Assembly (NCBI GenBank): GCA_003140655.1
Contig: PLKR01000359.1
Coordinates: 2,137-8,517 of the forward strand
Direction: 5' to 3'
Length of the DNA: 6,381 nucleotides
DNA from: Acidobacteriaceae bacterium
GTDB lineage: Bacteria; Acidobacteriota; Terriglobia; Terriglobales; Acidobacteriaceae
The notes below the pieces were generated by a model that saw only the letters and a list, made by a program, of their open reading frames with translations, had not been told where the DNA came from and ran no database searches. Positions 1 to 5,993 of the stretch are shown in pieces. The position numbers and the translations under genes were made by a program. Position 1 is the stretch's first letter. Each line of letters begins with the position of its first letter.

Positions 1-58
1 TAAAGCCGCCGGAGAACAAATAAGAACCGAAGCCGAGAGCACAAGCTAAATGACGGAC

Positions 59-481
59 CTACTCCCGGTTTGCATTAAGGATGGTGCCGTTGTTTTTGTC
101 CGTCAACACTAGAACTTTTCCATCCTGTTCTACTTTGAAGTCATACTTTAAGTCACGGCCGCGATTCGCTGGCTTCATCTTCAGGTCGTGCTTGTGCACC
201 TCGTATGTCCCAGCTGCGTCGTGAGAATCGCCTGACGGCAACTGTGCTTTCAATGGTAATTTCTCAAGATAGGTCCCGTCTGCATTGAGGATCAGTGTCC
301 ATTGTCCCGGCTTGAAAAGAATTTTGCCAAATGGCTTCCCATTCTTGATGGCTTGGAAGGATGCACAGTCCCACGTTCCGACCAGTTCCGGAGGAATCTC
401 GCTCGAAGCGAGGGCGGCACTCAGGGCTACGAGGCAGGAACAAATGAAAACGGCCACAAATCTGCACCTTTGTCGGCTCAT
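59..481 (-). CDS. Small exported protein of unknown function, possibly lipocalin-like
   Basis: This 140-residue protein has a clear Sec signal: basic residues at 2-7, a hydrophobic stretch at about 8-22, and a likely cut after the Ala-rich run near residue 25. The mature part of about 115 residues has features common in small secreted beta-barrel domains: a GTW motif at 35-37, an N-A-D-G-T-Y turn at 66-71, GTYEV at 91-95, and alternating hydrophobic/charged strands up to a DGKVLVLTD strand near the end. I infer a lipocalin-like or similar small beta-barrel, acting in the periplasm or outside the cell, with unknown ligand. The ATG is the natural start because it places the signal peptide at the N-terminus, but no strong Shine-Dalgarno precedes it. 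It stands alone, divergent from the PadR operon, and its base composition looks more AT-rich than its neighbours. Only the export call is firm. Confidence 0.72.
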   Translation of the reverse strand: MSRQRCRFVAVFICSCLVALSAALASSEIPPELVGTWDCASFQAIKNGKPFGKILFKPGQWTLILNADGTYLEKLPLKAQLPSGDSHDAAGTYEVHKHDLKMKPANRGRDLKYDFKVEQDGKVLVLTDKNNGTILNANRE

Positions 482-534
482 CCGAGCATTCTAGGATATT
501 ACGGTTCTTCAAAAGCATAATCCGCATTTTTCCC

Positions 535-563
535 TTGACTGGAAGCAGTCGGTCCCTCAATAT
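535..563 (+). promoter_or_regulatory. Possible sigma-70-type promoter of the PadR operon
   Basis: TTGACT at 535-540 matches the -35 consensus in four of six positions. Seventeen bases later CAATAT (558-563) is a weak -10 with three matches. A start near base 570 would leave a leader of about 24 bases before the ATG at 594 and put the 571-584 palindrome right at the transcription start. The -35 is convincing; the -10 is not. Confidence 0.4.
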
Positions 564-570
564 GGCGTAA

Positions 571-584
571 GGTGACATGTCGCC
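571..584. promoter_or_regulatory. Near-perfect palindrome, candidate PadR operator
   Basis: GGTGACATGTCGCC is a 14-base palindrome with one mismatched pair (573/582) and a perfect 8-base core, GACATGTC. It lies just after the predicted -10 and 10 bases before the start codon of the PadR-like gene, where a bound repressor would block transcription. PadR proteins commonly bind ATGT/ACAT-containing dyads and repress their own genes, so autoregulation is a reasonable inference. A looser TGAC-N12-GTCA dyad (573-592) overlaps it. Confidence 0.4.
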
Positions 585-593
585 AGAGGTCAT

Positions 594-917
594 ATGGACG
601 TCCTGCCCCTCACCGAACCGGTACTGCTGATTCTGCTGAGCCTCGCGGAGCAACCTCGACATGGCTATTCCATCCTGAAAGATGTCGAGGAGATGAGCGA
701 TGGGCGCGTCACACTGAGCACCGGCACCCTCTACGGAGCGTTGCGCCGTCTGCTCGAAGATGGCTGGATCGAGCGCTACGAGGAAGAGGACAGCTCGCGG
801 GGCCGCCAGGCATATCGCCTCACTCCCGCCGGGCGGCGAAACCTGCAACTTGAGGCCAGCCGGCTGAAACACCTCGCCAGGGTCGCCAACCTGCGCGTCG
901 CGCGGAAAGGGCTTTAA
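594..917 (+). CDS. PadR-family transcriptional regulator
   Basis: This 107-residue protein matches the compact winged-helix PadR fold across its length. It starts with an L-T-x-x-x-x-x-x-L helix (about 6-18), then P-R-H-G-Y-S-I (21-27), and S-T-G-T-L-Y-G-A-L-R-R-L (42-53), the recognition-helix signature. The wing follows at 56-78 and ends in Y-R-L-T-P-A-G (74-80), then a short C-terminal helix. Members usually dimerise and repress nearby genes until a ligand binds; the ligand cannot be read here. The ATG at 594 puts the first helix at the usual place, with a modest AGAGG ribosome site about four bases upstream. The next gene begins three bases after the stop, implying an operon and probably translational coupling. 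The start differs from the 'GTLDLLIL' opening I associate with PadR proteins beside acidobacterial orphan permeases, so it may be another subgroup. Confidence 0.92.
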   Translation: MDVLPLTEPVLLILLSLAEQPRHGYSILKDVEEMSDGRVTLSTGTLYGALRRLLEDGWIERYEEEDSSRGRQAYRLTPAGRRNLQLEASRLKHLARVANLRVARKGL

Positions 918-920
918 CCG

Positions 921-1454
921 ATGCTCTCACTATACCGATGCCTGCTGTACCTGTATCCGGCCCCCTACCGTTACGAGTATGGCGACGAGATGGCTGGCGT
1001 GTTTCGCGATGTGCTGAGCGAAACGCGGGGCAAGGGGTTATTGCCGCGAGCAGCGTTCTTTCTCCGCGAATTCACGGGGCTGCTCCACGCTGCGCTCGAG
1101 GAGCACTCGCGGACTATTGCCGGTTCCAATTTATTGTTCCCGTCGTCTTCAAGGAGGTTCACCATGCGTTCCGAATTCCGCTTTCCGAAAGCCACGCCAG
1201 TGCTGATGACGATCATCCTGGCAGGAGTGATTCTGACCATCGAGAAGGCCACCGCGATCCGGGAGTCGCTGCCTCTCGCGTATCCTCAACAACTGCCTCC
1301 AATCCATCCGGGGCGCCTCACATTTTTTCCGGCGATGGCTGTAATTCTTCTGTTGGCCTATGCGGCGGCAGTGATTGGTTGCGCCGTGCTCTTTGCTCTG
1401 CGCCGCTCCGGAGTGCACCGGCTATCAGAGATGCCGGCCGCTCCGAGAAAGTAA
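921..1454 (+). CDS. Membrane protein with permease-prefix-like N-terminus, no permease domain
   Basis: The first 65 or so residues carry the pattern L-Y-R-x-L-L-x-L-Y-P-A-P-Y-R-Y-E-Y-G-D-E-M-x-x-V-F-R-D, followed by a helix rich in Glu/Arg. This resembles the prefix domain at the N-terminus of acidobacterial duplicated orphan permeases and some stand-alone partners of PadR regulators. Instead of a permease, only a 177-residue protein follows, with two hydrophobic segments (about 91-108 and 136-161) and a basic C-terminus. The ATG at 921 has a GGAAAGGG ribosome site nine bases upstream and begins three bases after the PadR gene. An internal AAGGAGG plus ATG lies in frame at residue 82, so a 96-residue form containing both membrane helices but not the prefix could also be made. 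The function is unknown; a membrane partner or target of the PadR-like protein is an inference from order only. Confidence 0.75.
   Translation: MLSLYRCLLYLYPAPYRYEYGDEMAGVFRDVLSETRGKGLLPRAAFFLREFTGLLHAALEEHSRTIAGSNLLFPSSSRRFTMRSEFRFPKATPVLMTIILAGVILTIEKATAIRESLPLAYPQQLPPIHPGRLTFFPAMAVILLLAYAAAVIGCAVLFALRRSGVHRLSEMPAAPRK
1151..1166 (+). promoter_or_regulatory. Internal ribosome binding site with in-frame ATG
   Basis: AAGGAGG at 1151-1157 is a perfect match to the anti-Shine-Dalgarno sequence. Six bases separate it from an ATG at 1164, which is in frame with the gene starting at 921 (codon 82). This is a stronger initiation site than the one at 921. It would give a 96-residue product starting M-R-S-E-F just before the first membrane helix. 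It could mark a second, shorter product or an old gene boundary where two frames fused. Confidence 0.5.
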
Positions 1455-1481
1455 ACTGGAATTGCGGTCCTCACTTCTTTC

Positions 1482-1498
1482 AAGGAGGCTCTTCGATG
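1482..1498 (+). promoter_or_regulatory. Strong ribosome binding site deciding the start of the four-helix gene
   Basis: AAGGAGG (1482-1488) stands seven bases before the ATG at 1496. The open frame extends back to 938 with earlier ATGs, but those lie antiparallel in meaning to the upstream gene's frame and lack such a site, so 1496 is the start. The ten bases TTCAAGGAGG (1479-1488) are repeated exactly at 1148-1157, and both sites lead into ATGCG. Confidence 0.8.
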
Positions 1499-1867
1499 CG
1501 TGGTCAAATGCCTGTCGCCTTGTTTGCCCTGGTTTTTGGTGTCTTGGAATTTGCCGGGGGGGCGCAAGAAATGGTCTATCTTGGCTTTTTGCAGAGCGAG
1601 CGGTACCCACTCATTGCGGGAGCGTTGGGCGTTCTTGCCGGCGCGCTGCTGCTCGCGGCGGGAGTCGCCTTGCTGGTGCGGTCCCCGCTCGCTTCCGTTC
1701 TTGCGCAGGCCGCGGCGTGGGTATCCGTGCCCGTTTTTATCCTGACCGGCGTGATCACGCACAGGGCCGGTTGGCCAATCACGGCAGTTGGCATCGGATA
1801 CCCGTTGTTGCTCACCTTCTTTTGCCTGAGGGGCGAAAAAAGAGGTAACGCGATGTCTAAGTCCTGA
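1496..1867 (+). CDS. Small four-helix integral membrane protein of unknown function
   Basis: The 123-residue product is almost entirely hydrophobic, with four predicted membrane segments at about residues 5-22, 38-60, 66-87 and 91-111. The only sizeable polar parts are a short loop around 23-37 (with Glu and Arg) and a basic C-terminal tail (R-G-E-K-R-G). I see no catalytic motif, ATP-binding motif or cysteine pair. The start is fixed by the ideal ribosome site at 1482-1488. It follows the prefix-like gene by 41 bases on the same strand with no visible promoter or terminator between, so it is most likely the third gene of the PadR operon. Similar four-helix proteins include DoxX-like and other small membrane families, but I do not recognise a family signature and leave the function open. 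Confidence 0.75.
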   Translation: MRGQMPVALFALVFGVLEFAGGAQEMVYLGFLQSERYPLIAGALGVLAGALLLAAGVALLVRSPLASVLAQAAAWVSVPVFILTGVITHRAGWPITAVGIGYPLLLTFFCLRGEKRGNAMSKS

Positions 1868-1874
1868 GACTTAG
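1857..1874. other. Perfect hairpin over the stop codon, between converging genes
   Basis: CTAAGTC (1857-1863) and GACTTAG (1868-1874) form a perfect 7-base stem with the loop CTGA, whose last three bases are the stop codon of the four-helix gene. Neither strand has a T-run after it, so a classic intrinsic terminator is unlikely. It may shield the 3' end of the operon transcript. It sits 42 bases before the end of the converging minus-strand gene. Confidence 0.35.
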
Positions 1875-1916
1875 CCGGCCTTGCAAGCGAGCAATCGGAT
1901 TGCGCGCGTAACCGTG

Positions 1917-2963
1917 TCAGTTGCCCATCTTCTTGATTGCTCCGAGGGGCGTCTGCAGCGTTCCGTCGAGGTTGATGTCGAAGTCGTAGGAAAACGGCGT
2001 GAACGATCCGGCTTTGTAAAAAACAACCTTGCCGTCGCCCGTGAAGCAATCAAACGGCATCTCGCCGCCCAATCCTTCGGTGATGGTCGCCTTGCCGGAA
2101 CGGAAAACGACCTTCATTCCTTCCATGCCCGAGACGTGCTCCCATCGGCCTTCATACTTGCCGGCGCAACTGACAAGGCCTGGCTTGGGAGCTTGCCCGG
2201 CGGCCCGTTGCGCGGGAGGCAGAGGCGCCGGCGTGGTCGATATGCGGATATTCTCCGGGGTCGTATTCACAATGTCAGAGCCGAAGCCGGTATCTACGCC
2301 CGGCACCTTGATGTCGTACATGTTCACATTATTCTGTCCACGGATTTCGCCCTCCATCCACTTGCCGTTCACCAGCACTTGCACGCGATCGTGGAGATCG
2401 TATTGCCCCGCCGCGTGATCCTCCGCCGTAAGTTTTCCCACCCGGTGCACTTCGTACGGCCAGAGTTTTGAAACGTTAATCCCATTCGGCAGGTGGACCA
2501 AATACGAACGGCCGTGAACCTCGATGACCTTGGCTTCCTGCCACCCGTCGATCAAAACGCGCACCGTGTCGCCGACTTTGAATCCGCCGGGCCCGCTTTG
2601 ATTCGCAGGTGTGGCTCCTACACCGTTGCTGCCGGCAGCCGCGTGCGCCTTAAATGGAGAAGGCGCTGGCGGAATCTCGCCGTGATGAGGGTCGGCCTGC
2701 GCTTCGGCCGGGGTTTGCGCATGGCATTTCGCCGGAAGCAAAGCAGCCAGTTGTACGCGGAGCGCTTCGCCTCGCTGGAATGCCTGCCCCTTCTTGTAGT
2801 TCTGATAATCGCAGGCGCCCGTTGTGTTGTCGCATGAAAAGACTTTGAAGCTTTGTCCGTCCGTGCACACGTAAACGACATTCATCTGAAGCGCCGGTGC
2901 CTGCGCTAGCGCGCTGGCCATCGGCAAAAACAAAAGTAGAATTCCCCAAAAGGATTTGCGCAT
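1917..2963 (-). CDS. Exported protein with two Tudor/Agenet-like repeats
   Basis: The 348-residue product starts with a Sec signal (K3, hydrophobic 5-18, likely cut after A-L-A at 20). Next comes a segment with four cysteines (33, 44, 51, 80), possibly disulfide-bonded, then a low-complexity Ala/Pro/Gly linker (about 85-126). Two similar repeats follow: F-K-V-G-D-T-V-R-V-L-I-D-G-W-Q-E-A-K-V (128-146, ending near 175) and Y-D-L-H-D-R-V-Q-V-L-V-N-G-K-W-M-E-G-E-I (188-207, ending near 240). The pattern 'G/H-D-x-V-x-V...G-x-W-x-x-A/G-x-V/I' is that of Tudor or Agenet-type small barrels. The C-terminal domain (264-348; C266, C306) looks like a separate small beta-sheet domain with a D-G-T-L turn. 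The ATG at 2963 is preferred over an in-frame TTG at 2984 because GGGAG lies five to six bases upstream and the signal then starts cleanly. It is probably its own transcription unit. Role unknown; binding of a ligand or polymer is a guess. Confidence 0.8.
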   Translation of the reverse strand: MRKSFWGILLLFLPMASALAQAPALQMNVVYVCTDGQSFKVFSCDNTTGACDYQNYKKGQAFQRGEALRVQLAALLPAKCHAQTPAEAQADPHHGEIPPAPSPFKAHAAAGSNGVGATPANQSGPGGFKVGDTVRVLIDGWQEAKVIEVHGRSYLVHLPNGINVSKLWPYEVHRVGKLTAEDHAAGQYDLHDRVQVLVNGKWMEGEIRGQNNVNMYDIKVPGVDTGFGSDIVNTTPENIRISTTPAPLPPAQRAAGQAPKPGLVSCAGKYEGRWEHVSGMEGMKVVFRSGKATITEGLGGEMPFDCFTGDGKVVFYKAGSFTPFSYDFDINLDGTLQTPLGAIKKMGN

Positions 2964-3019
2964 CCGAGCTCCCTCGCCCTGCAAACGTTCAGGGGCGCGC
3001 GAGGTAAGTCACCCCGCGT

Positions 3020-3038
3020 CCCACGAAAACAGCGTGGG
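3020..3038. other. Small hairpin in the gap upstream of the Tudor-like gene
   Basis: CCCACG (3020-3025) and CGTGGG (3033-3038) form a 6-base stem with a 7-base loop. It lies 57 bases upstream of the start of the minus-strand gene, so it would fall in that gene's leader if transcription starts further up. No T-run follows on either strand. Elsewhere in the 226-base gap (2964-3189) I find no convincing promoter and no clear terminator for the peptidase gene; a 7-base direct repeat (CGACAAG at 3153 and 3172) is present. Confidence 0.25.
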
Positions 3039-3189
3039 CGGAAGGATATCACCAAAAGGGAAAGGTACTCGGGAGGAATACGCTGGGTCGTACTCTTAGC
3101 CTTGCGCCTCCCCGGCAGCCAGCTACAGCCTCTCTGATCAAGTCGAGGTGCACGACAAGGAGTGTCTTACGCGACAAGAGCAGGCCGGG

Positions 3190-4812
3190 TTATTGGTCTT
3201 CTTTCTTTTCCGGTTCTTTGGGTAGCGGCTTTTCGATGGGCTTGCGGGGCAGCATTTGGTCGCGCATGGCCGCGTCATAGACGAAGCCGGCGACGATCAC
3301 TGCGGCCTGCTTCAGATCTTCGGGCTGCAGGCGGTCGTACACATCCATATTGGAGTGGTGGGTGCGTGCGTCATACTCGATGGGATCCTGGATGAACTGG
3401 AATCCCGGGATGCCGGCCGCATCGAACGAGAGATGGTCGGTGCCGCCGGTGTTGCGCATGGTGAGGGTGTTCATGCCCAGATCCTTGAACGGCTTCATCC
3501 AGGCTTCAAAGATGGGAGCCACTGCCTCGTTCTCCTGTAGGTGAACGCCGCGAATCTTGCCGGTGCCATTGTCCACATTGAAATAGGCGGAGACCTTCGC
3601 CTGTTCCGGCTTCACCGTGACCTCGCCGGCTTCGCGCCGCAGCAGGGTCGGCATACCTTTCATTGCAGGATCATCCATGGGCGGACGCGAACCGAAATGA
3701 TGCTCCACGTAACCCTGCGACCCGAGCAAGCCTTCTTCTTCGCCACTCCATAAGCCGATGCGAATGGTGCGGCGGGGTTTGATGTCGAGCGCTTTGAGGA
3801 TGCGGACCGCTTCCATCATCACAATGGTTCCCGCGCCGTTGTCGGTGGCTCCCGTGCCCGCGTGCCAGGAGTCGAGATGCGCGCCCAGCATGACGACTTC
3901 GTCTTTCTTGTCAGTGCCGGGAATTTCGGCAATGGTGTCATACTGCATGGGGTCATCGTCGTAGAAAGTATTGGTGACGTTTAGTTCAAGGGACACGTCT
4001 TTCTTCTGCTGCAACAGGCGCGCGATGCGAGTCCAGTGCTCCACGGCCATTACGAGCTGAGGAACGGTTGTGGTCTCGCCTGGTTTGTAGGAACCGCCTG
4101 ACTGCACAAAGACGGTGCCCCCGCCGGAAACTACGCGGAAGTGGTCGATCACGGCCAGAACTTTTTCGTCGGCGAAGAACTGGTTCAGGTCCTTGATGAA
4201 CTGCTGCCGCTTCACAAAAGCGGTAAAGCCGAAGGGCGGATGGTCGCCGGGAATCTGGTAGTCGGAGAGCTTCGCGAGATCGTCGTCGCTGAGGCGTTTG
4301 AAGGGAGCCTCGGTGATCGGCTTCAGGTCAGGATCAGCGCCGAAGATGACGATCAGCCCGGCGAGCTTTCCTTTGTATTTCTCGAAGTCCTTCTTGTCCT
4401 CGATGTTCACGCGAATGCATTTGCCCTGCACTACTCCGTTGGTGCCCGGGGTCCAGGCTTTGGCATAGACCAGCAACGGGGTGATATCGGGCGAGGTCAT
4501 GCGAACGTTGACGTATTGGTTGGCCCAGCCGCGGCCGAACGGTCCCCAGGGCTCAAGGTGCGCGTTGGAGAGACCCATCGCGGTGAGTTGATCGCGGGTC
4601 CACTCGTTGGCGCGCTTCATGTTCGGGGAGCCGGTGAGCCGCTCGCCGATCGAGTCCATCAATCCCGTGGCGAACTCCATCACCTTGGAGTCGCGGAAAC
4701 CTTCGTAGCGAATGCGGCCCATGGTTTCCAGGTCCACCTTTTCCTGAGACCACAAGGAGGCGACCGAGCAGATCACGACCAGAAGGCAGGCCAGGCGGAC
4801 GAAGTTCTTCAT
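3190..4812 (-). CDS. Exported M28-family zinc metallopeptidase with PA-like insert
   Basis: This 540-residue enzyme should remove amino acids or small peptides from protein ends, using two zinc ions, outside the cytoplasm. A Sec signal covers about residues 1-22. A cap/PA-like region spans roughly 100-270. The catalytic part follows, with the M28 residues in order: H312 and D314 in G-A-H-L-D-S-W, bridging D324 in A-T-D-N-G-A-G, catalytic E358 and zinc ligand E359 in S-G-E-E-E-G-L-L-G-S, D414 in N-V-D-N-G-T-G, and the last histidine in the T-H-H-S-N-M-D motif (485/486). All expected ligands are present, so it should be active; overall layout resembles carboxypeptidase Q-like enzymes. A Lys/Pro/Glu-rich tail (523-540) is an oddity. 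The ATG has AGGAG eight bases upstream. It probably has its own promoter (TATAAT at 4846-4851). Substrate cannot be read from sequence. Confidence 0.95.
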   Translation of the reverse strand: MKNFVRLACLLVVICSVASLWSQEKVDLETMGRIRYEGFRDSKVMEFATGLMDSIGERLTGSPNMKRANEWTRDQLTAMGLSNAHLEPWGPFGRGWANQYVNVRMTSPDITPLLVYAKAWTPGTNGVVQGKCIRVNIEDKKDFEKYKGKLAGLIVIFGADPDLKPITEAPFKRLSDDDLAKLSDYQIPGDHPPFGFTAFVKRQQFIKDLNQFFADEKVLAVIDHFRVVSGGGTVFVQSGGSYKPGETTTVPQLVMAVEHWTRIARLLQQKKDVSLELNVTNTFYDDDPMQYDTIAEIPGTDKKDEVVMLGAHLDSWHAGTGATDNGAGTIVMMEAVRILKALDIKPRRTIRIGLWSGEEEGLLGSQGYVEHHFGSRPPMDDPAMKGMPTLLRREAGEVTVKPEQAKVSAYFNVDNGTGKIRGVHLQENEAVAPIFEAWMKPFKDLGMNTLTMRNTGGTDHLSFDAAGIPGFQFIQDPIEYDARTHHSNMDVYDRLQPEDLKQAAVIVAGFVYDAAMRDQMLPRKPIEKPLPKEPEKKEDQ

Positions 4813-4845
4813 GACAGAGGCTCCTGAGTGAGGATCGAACTGGGG

Positions 4846-4851
4846 ATTATA
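4846..4851 (-). promoter_or_regulatory. -10 box of the M28 peptidase gene
   Basis: A perfect TATAAT on the minus strand lies 33 bases upstream of the peptidase ATG, predicting a start near 4839 and a leader of about 27 bases that contains the AGGAG ribosome site. No good -35 element is found 16-18 bases further up, and the extended -10 TG is absent, so an activator may be needed. The dyad at 4892-4904 lies 40 bases upstream of the box. Confidence 0.55.
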
Positions 4852-4891
4852 CAGCGCGGGTTTCGAGGATGGGGCGGAGCAAATTGTAAAG

Positions 4892-4904
4892 TTGCTTCAA
4901 GCAA
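4892..4904. promoter_or_regulatory. 13-base dyad upstream of the peptidase promoter
   Basis: TTGCTTCAAGCAA is a perfect inverted repeat of two 6-base arms around a single central base. It is centred about 50 bases upstream of the TATAAT box of the peptidase gene, a position used by activators. TTGCTT recurs at 4966-4971. It could be a regulator binding site; nothing identifies the regulator. Confidence 0.3.
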
Positions 4905-4978
4905 AAAACGTCATTACTTTCTCGCCAGAATCTTCCTCAGGTAGTGGCGGGCTCTTGGTTTGCAATTGCTTTGAAGGG

Positions 4979-5019
4979 ATGGCACTTTAGGGCAGCGCTA
5001 TGGCACTTCGGTGCCATTT
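4979..5019 (+). repeat. Direct repeat with UUCG-capped hairpin
   Basis: ATGGCACTT occurs at 4979-4987 and again at 5000-5008. The second copy forms a perfect 7-base stem, ATGGCAC (5000-5006) with GTGCCAT (5011-5017), closed by the very stable C-UUCG-G tetraloop when read on plus. The first copy could pair with the same 3' arm, giving a competing, larger loop. A palindrome AGCGCT (4994-4999) sits between the copies. This may be a structured RNA part or a dispersed intergenic repeat; the sequence alone does not decide. Confidence 0.45.
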
Positions 5020-5076
5020 GCAAAATCTAGCCTCGCTTCTATTTTCGAAAGTGAGCAGTTCTGGGGGAGGGCTGCC

Positions 5077-5121
5077 CGGGCGCCTCGATCTCGAAAGAGA
5101 TTTCGAGGCGCTCGCTATTTT
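5077..5121 (+). terminator. Long GAAA-capped hairpin, terminator-like on plus
   Basis: On plus, 5077-5092 pairs with 5097-5114. The stem has 17 base pairs including one G-U pair, a two-base TT bulge at 5101-5102, and a GAAA (GNRA) tetraloop at 5093-5096. It is followed by CTATTTT (5115-5121), so it resembles an intrinsic terminator for plus-strand transcription, though no plus gene lies upstream. Read on minus it stands about 55 bases after the TonB-type gene's stop but lacks a T-run there; it could still protect or end that transcript. Confidence 0.45.
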
Positions 5122-5168
5122 GGACCAGGATCGGTCTCGTGCAAGGTCTTAGACGTCAACTGGAAGCC

Positions 5169-5993
5169 TCAGTTGGTTGAAATGGTGAAGTTGACCGTGA
5201 TCTTGGCCTGAGTCTCGACCGCTTCGTTCCCTTCAAAATGCGGTCTGAAGTGCCATTGCCGGACGGCGTCCTCGGCTGCGCCGGCCAGTATGTGCGGGCC
5301 GCTCACCACGCGCAGATTCTGGATGATTCCATCTTTGCCGATCAGCGCCTGCAGAACCACCGACCCTTGTACTTTCATCTGCCGCGCCAGCAGTGGATAA
5401 TTGGGCCTCACCGGACGGGCCACGATCTCGGAGGCGTCGGCGGACATCTCCACGTGCTCGGCCGCATCGCTGGTTACTTTGGCTGCGGTCTCTTTATCGC
5501 CGGCGGCGCCACCGTCGGTGACGGGTTGCGGCGGTGTGCCCGGTTGCAAATCTACCCGCACAGAACTGCTACCGCTCCGGACGGTGCGGTGCGTTTCGCC
5601 GGCAATAACCTCCACCTCTAGAGGGGGCAATACCGTCCGCGTGGTGGTCACAACCGGCGCAGGAGGAGTTTGTGGCGTGGGACTCTTGGCCGCAGATGCG
5701 ACATGGTGCTTTGGCTTTGCCGCTATGGCCGGCTTGGCGGTTTCCGTGGGAGGCTGTGCCGGAGCAACTTTGGCTACAGGCGAACTCTCGACCGGCTCGT
5801 CGGACTCCGCTTCGGACGTATCCGGGAACCAAAAGTCGCGGTCATGCCACAGCACGACGCTCAACGCCAGTAGCAGCAGAACGAGAGAGCCCACCATCAA
5901 TTTCCGCTGTTTGGGATCCTGGGGCGCAGACCTTCCGAGTTCTTTCAGGAGGGCGCGATCCACTTTCGGTTCGATGGTGTTCAAATCCGACAT
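5169..5993 (-). CDS. TonB-type energy transducer protein
   Basis: The 274-residue protein has the classic TonB layout. A cytoplasmic N-terminus (1-31) precedes one membrane helix (about 32-49). A long periplasmic Pro/Ala/Lys-rich spacer follows (about 60-190), and the C-terminal TonB fold lies at 197-272: P-N-Y-P-L-L-A-R-Q-M-K-V-Q-G-S-V-V-L, then G-K-D-G-I-I-Q-N-L-R-V-V-S-G, and A-V-R-Q-W-H-F-R-P closing with the last strand. Such proteins carry proton-motive energy from ExbB/ExbD to outer-membrane receptors. No exbB, exbD or receptor gene is in view, so it is an orphan copy or works with distant partners. The 31-residue cytoplasmic extension is longer than in typical TonB. The frame stays open upstream to 6308, but the ATG at 5993 gives the normal protein; the upstream part has no family match and overlaps the divergent promoter region and the next gene's start. 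Confidence 0.88.
   Translation of the reverse strand: MSDLNTIEPKVDRALLKELGRSAPQDPKQRKLMVGSLVLLLLALSVVLWHDRDFWFPDTSEAESDEPVESSPVAKVAPAQPPTETAKPAIAAKPKHHVASAAKSPTPQTPPAPVVTTTRTVLPPLEVEVIAGETHRTVRSGSSSVRVDLQPGTPPQPVTDGGAAGDKETAAKVTSDAAEHVEMSADASEIVARPVRPNYPLLARQMKVQGSVVLQALIGKDGIIQNLRVVSGPHILAGAAEDAVRQWHFRPHFEGNEAVETQAKITVNFTISTN

Noticed and set aside
264..872. Minus-strand open frame of 202 codons across the PadR gene
   Set aside because: It is antisense to both the exported-protein gap and the confident PadR-like gene, has no family resemblance or ribosome site, and crosses a promoter region.
938..1495. Upstream extension of the four-helix membrane protein to a start at 938
   Set aside because: This part is an out-of-frame shadow of the 921-1454 gene with an Arg/Ser/Ala-rich, non-protein-like composition; the AAGGAGG at 1482 marks the real start.
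1881..2471. Plus-strand open frame of 196 codons opposite the Tudor-like gene
   Set aside because: His/Arg/Val-rich shadow composition, no signal or motif, and no ribosome site; the minus strand carries the signal peptide and repeats.
2964..2984. TTG start at 2984 for the Tudor-like protein
   Set aside because: It adds seven residues before a clean signal peptide and has no well-placed Shine-Dalgarno, while the ATG at 2963 does.
4141..4827. Plus-strand open frame of 228 codons opposite the M28 peptidase
   Set aside because: It mirrors the codon pattern of the peptidase, whose catalytic residues are all intact, and shows no motif of its own.
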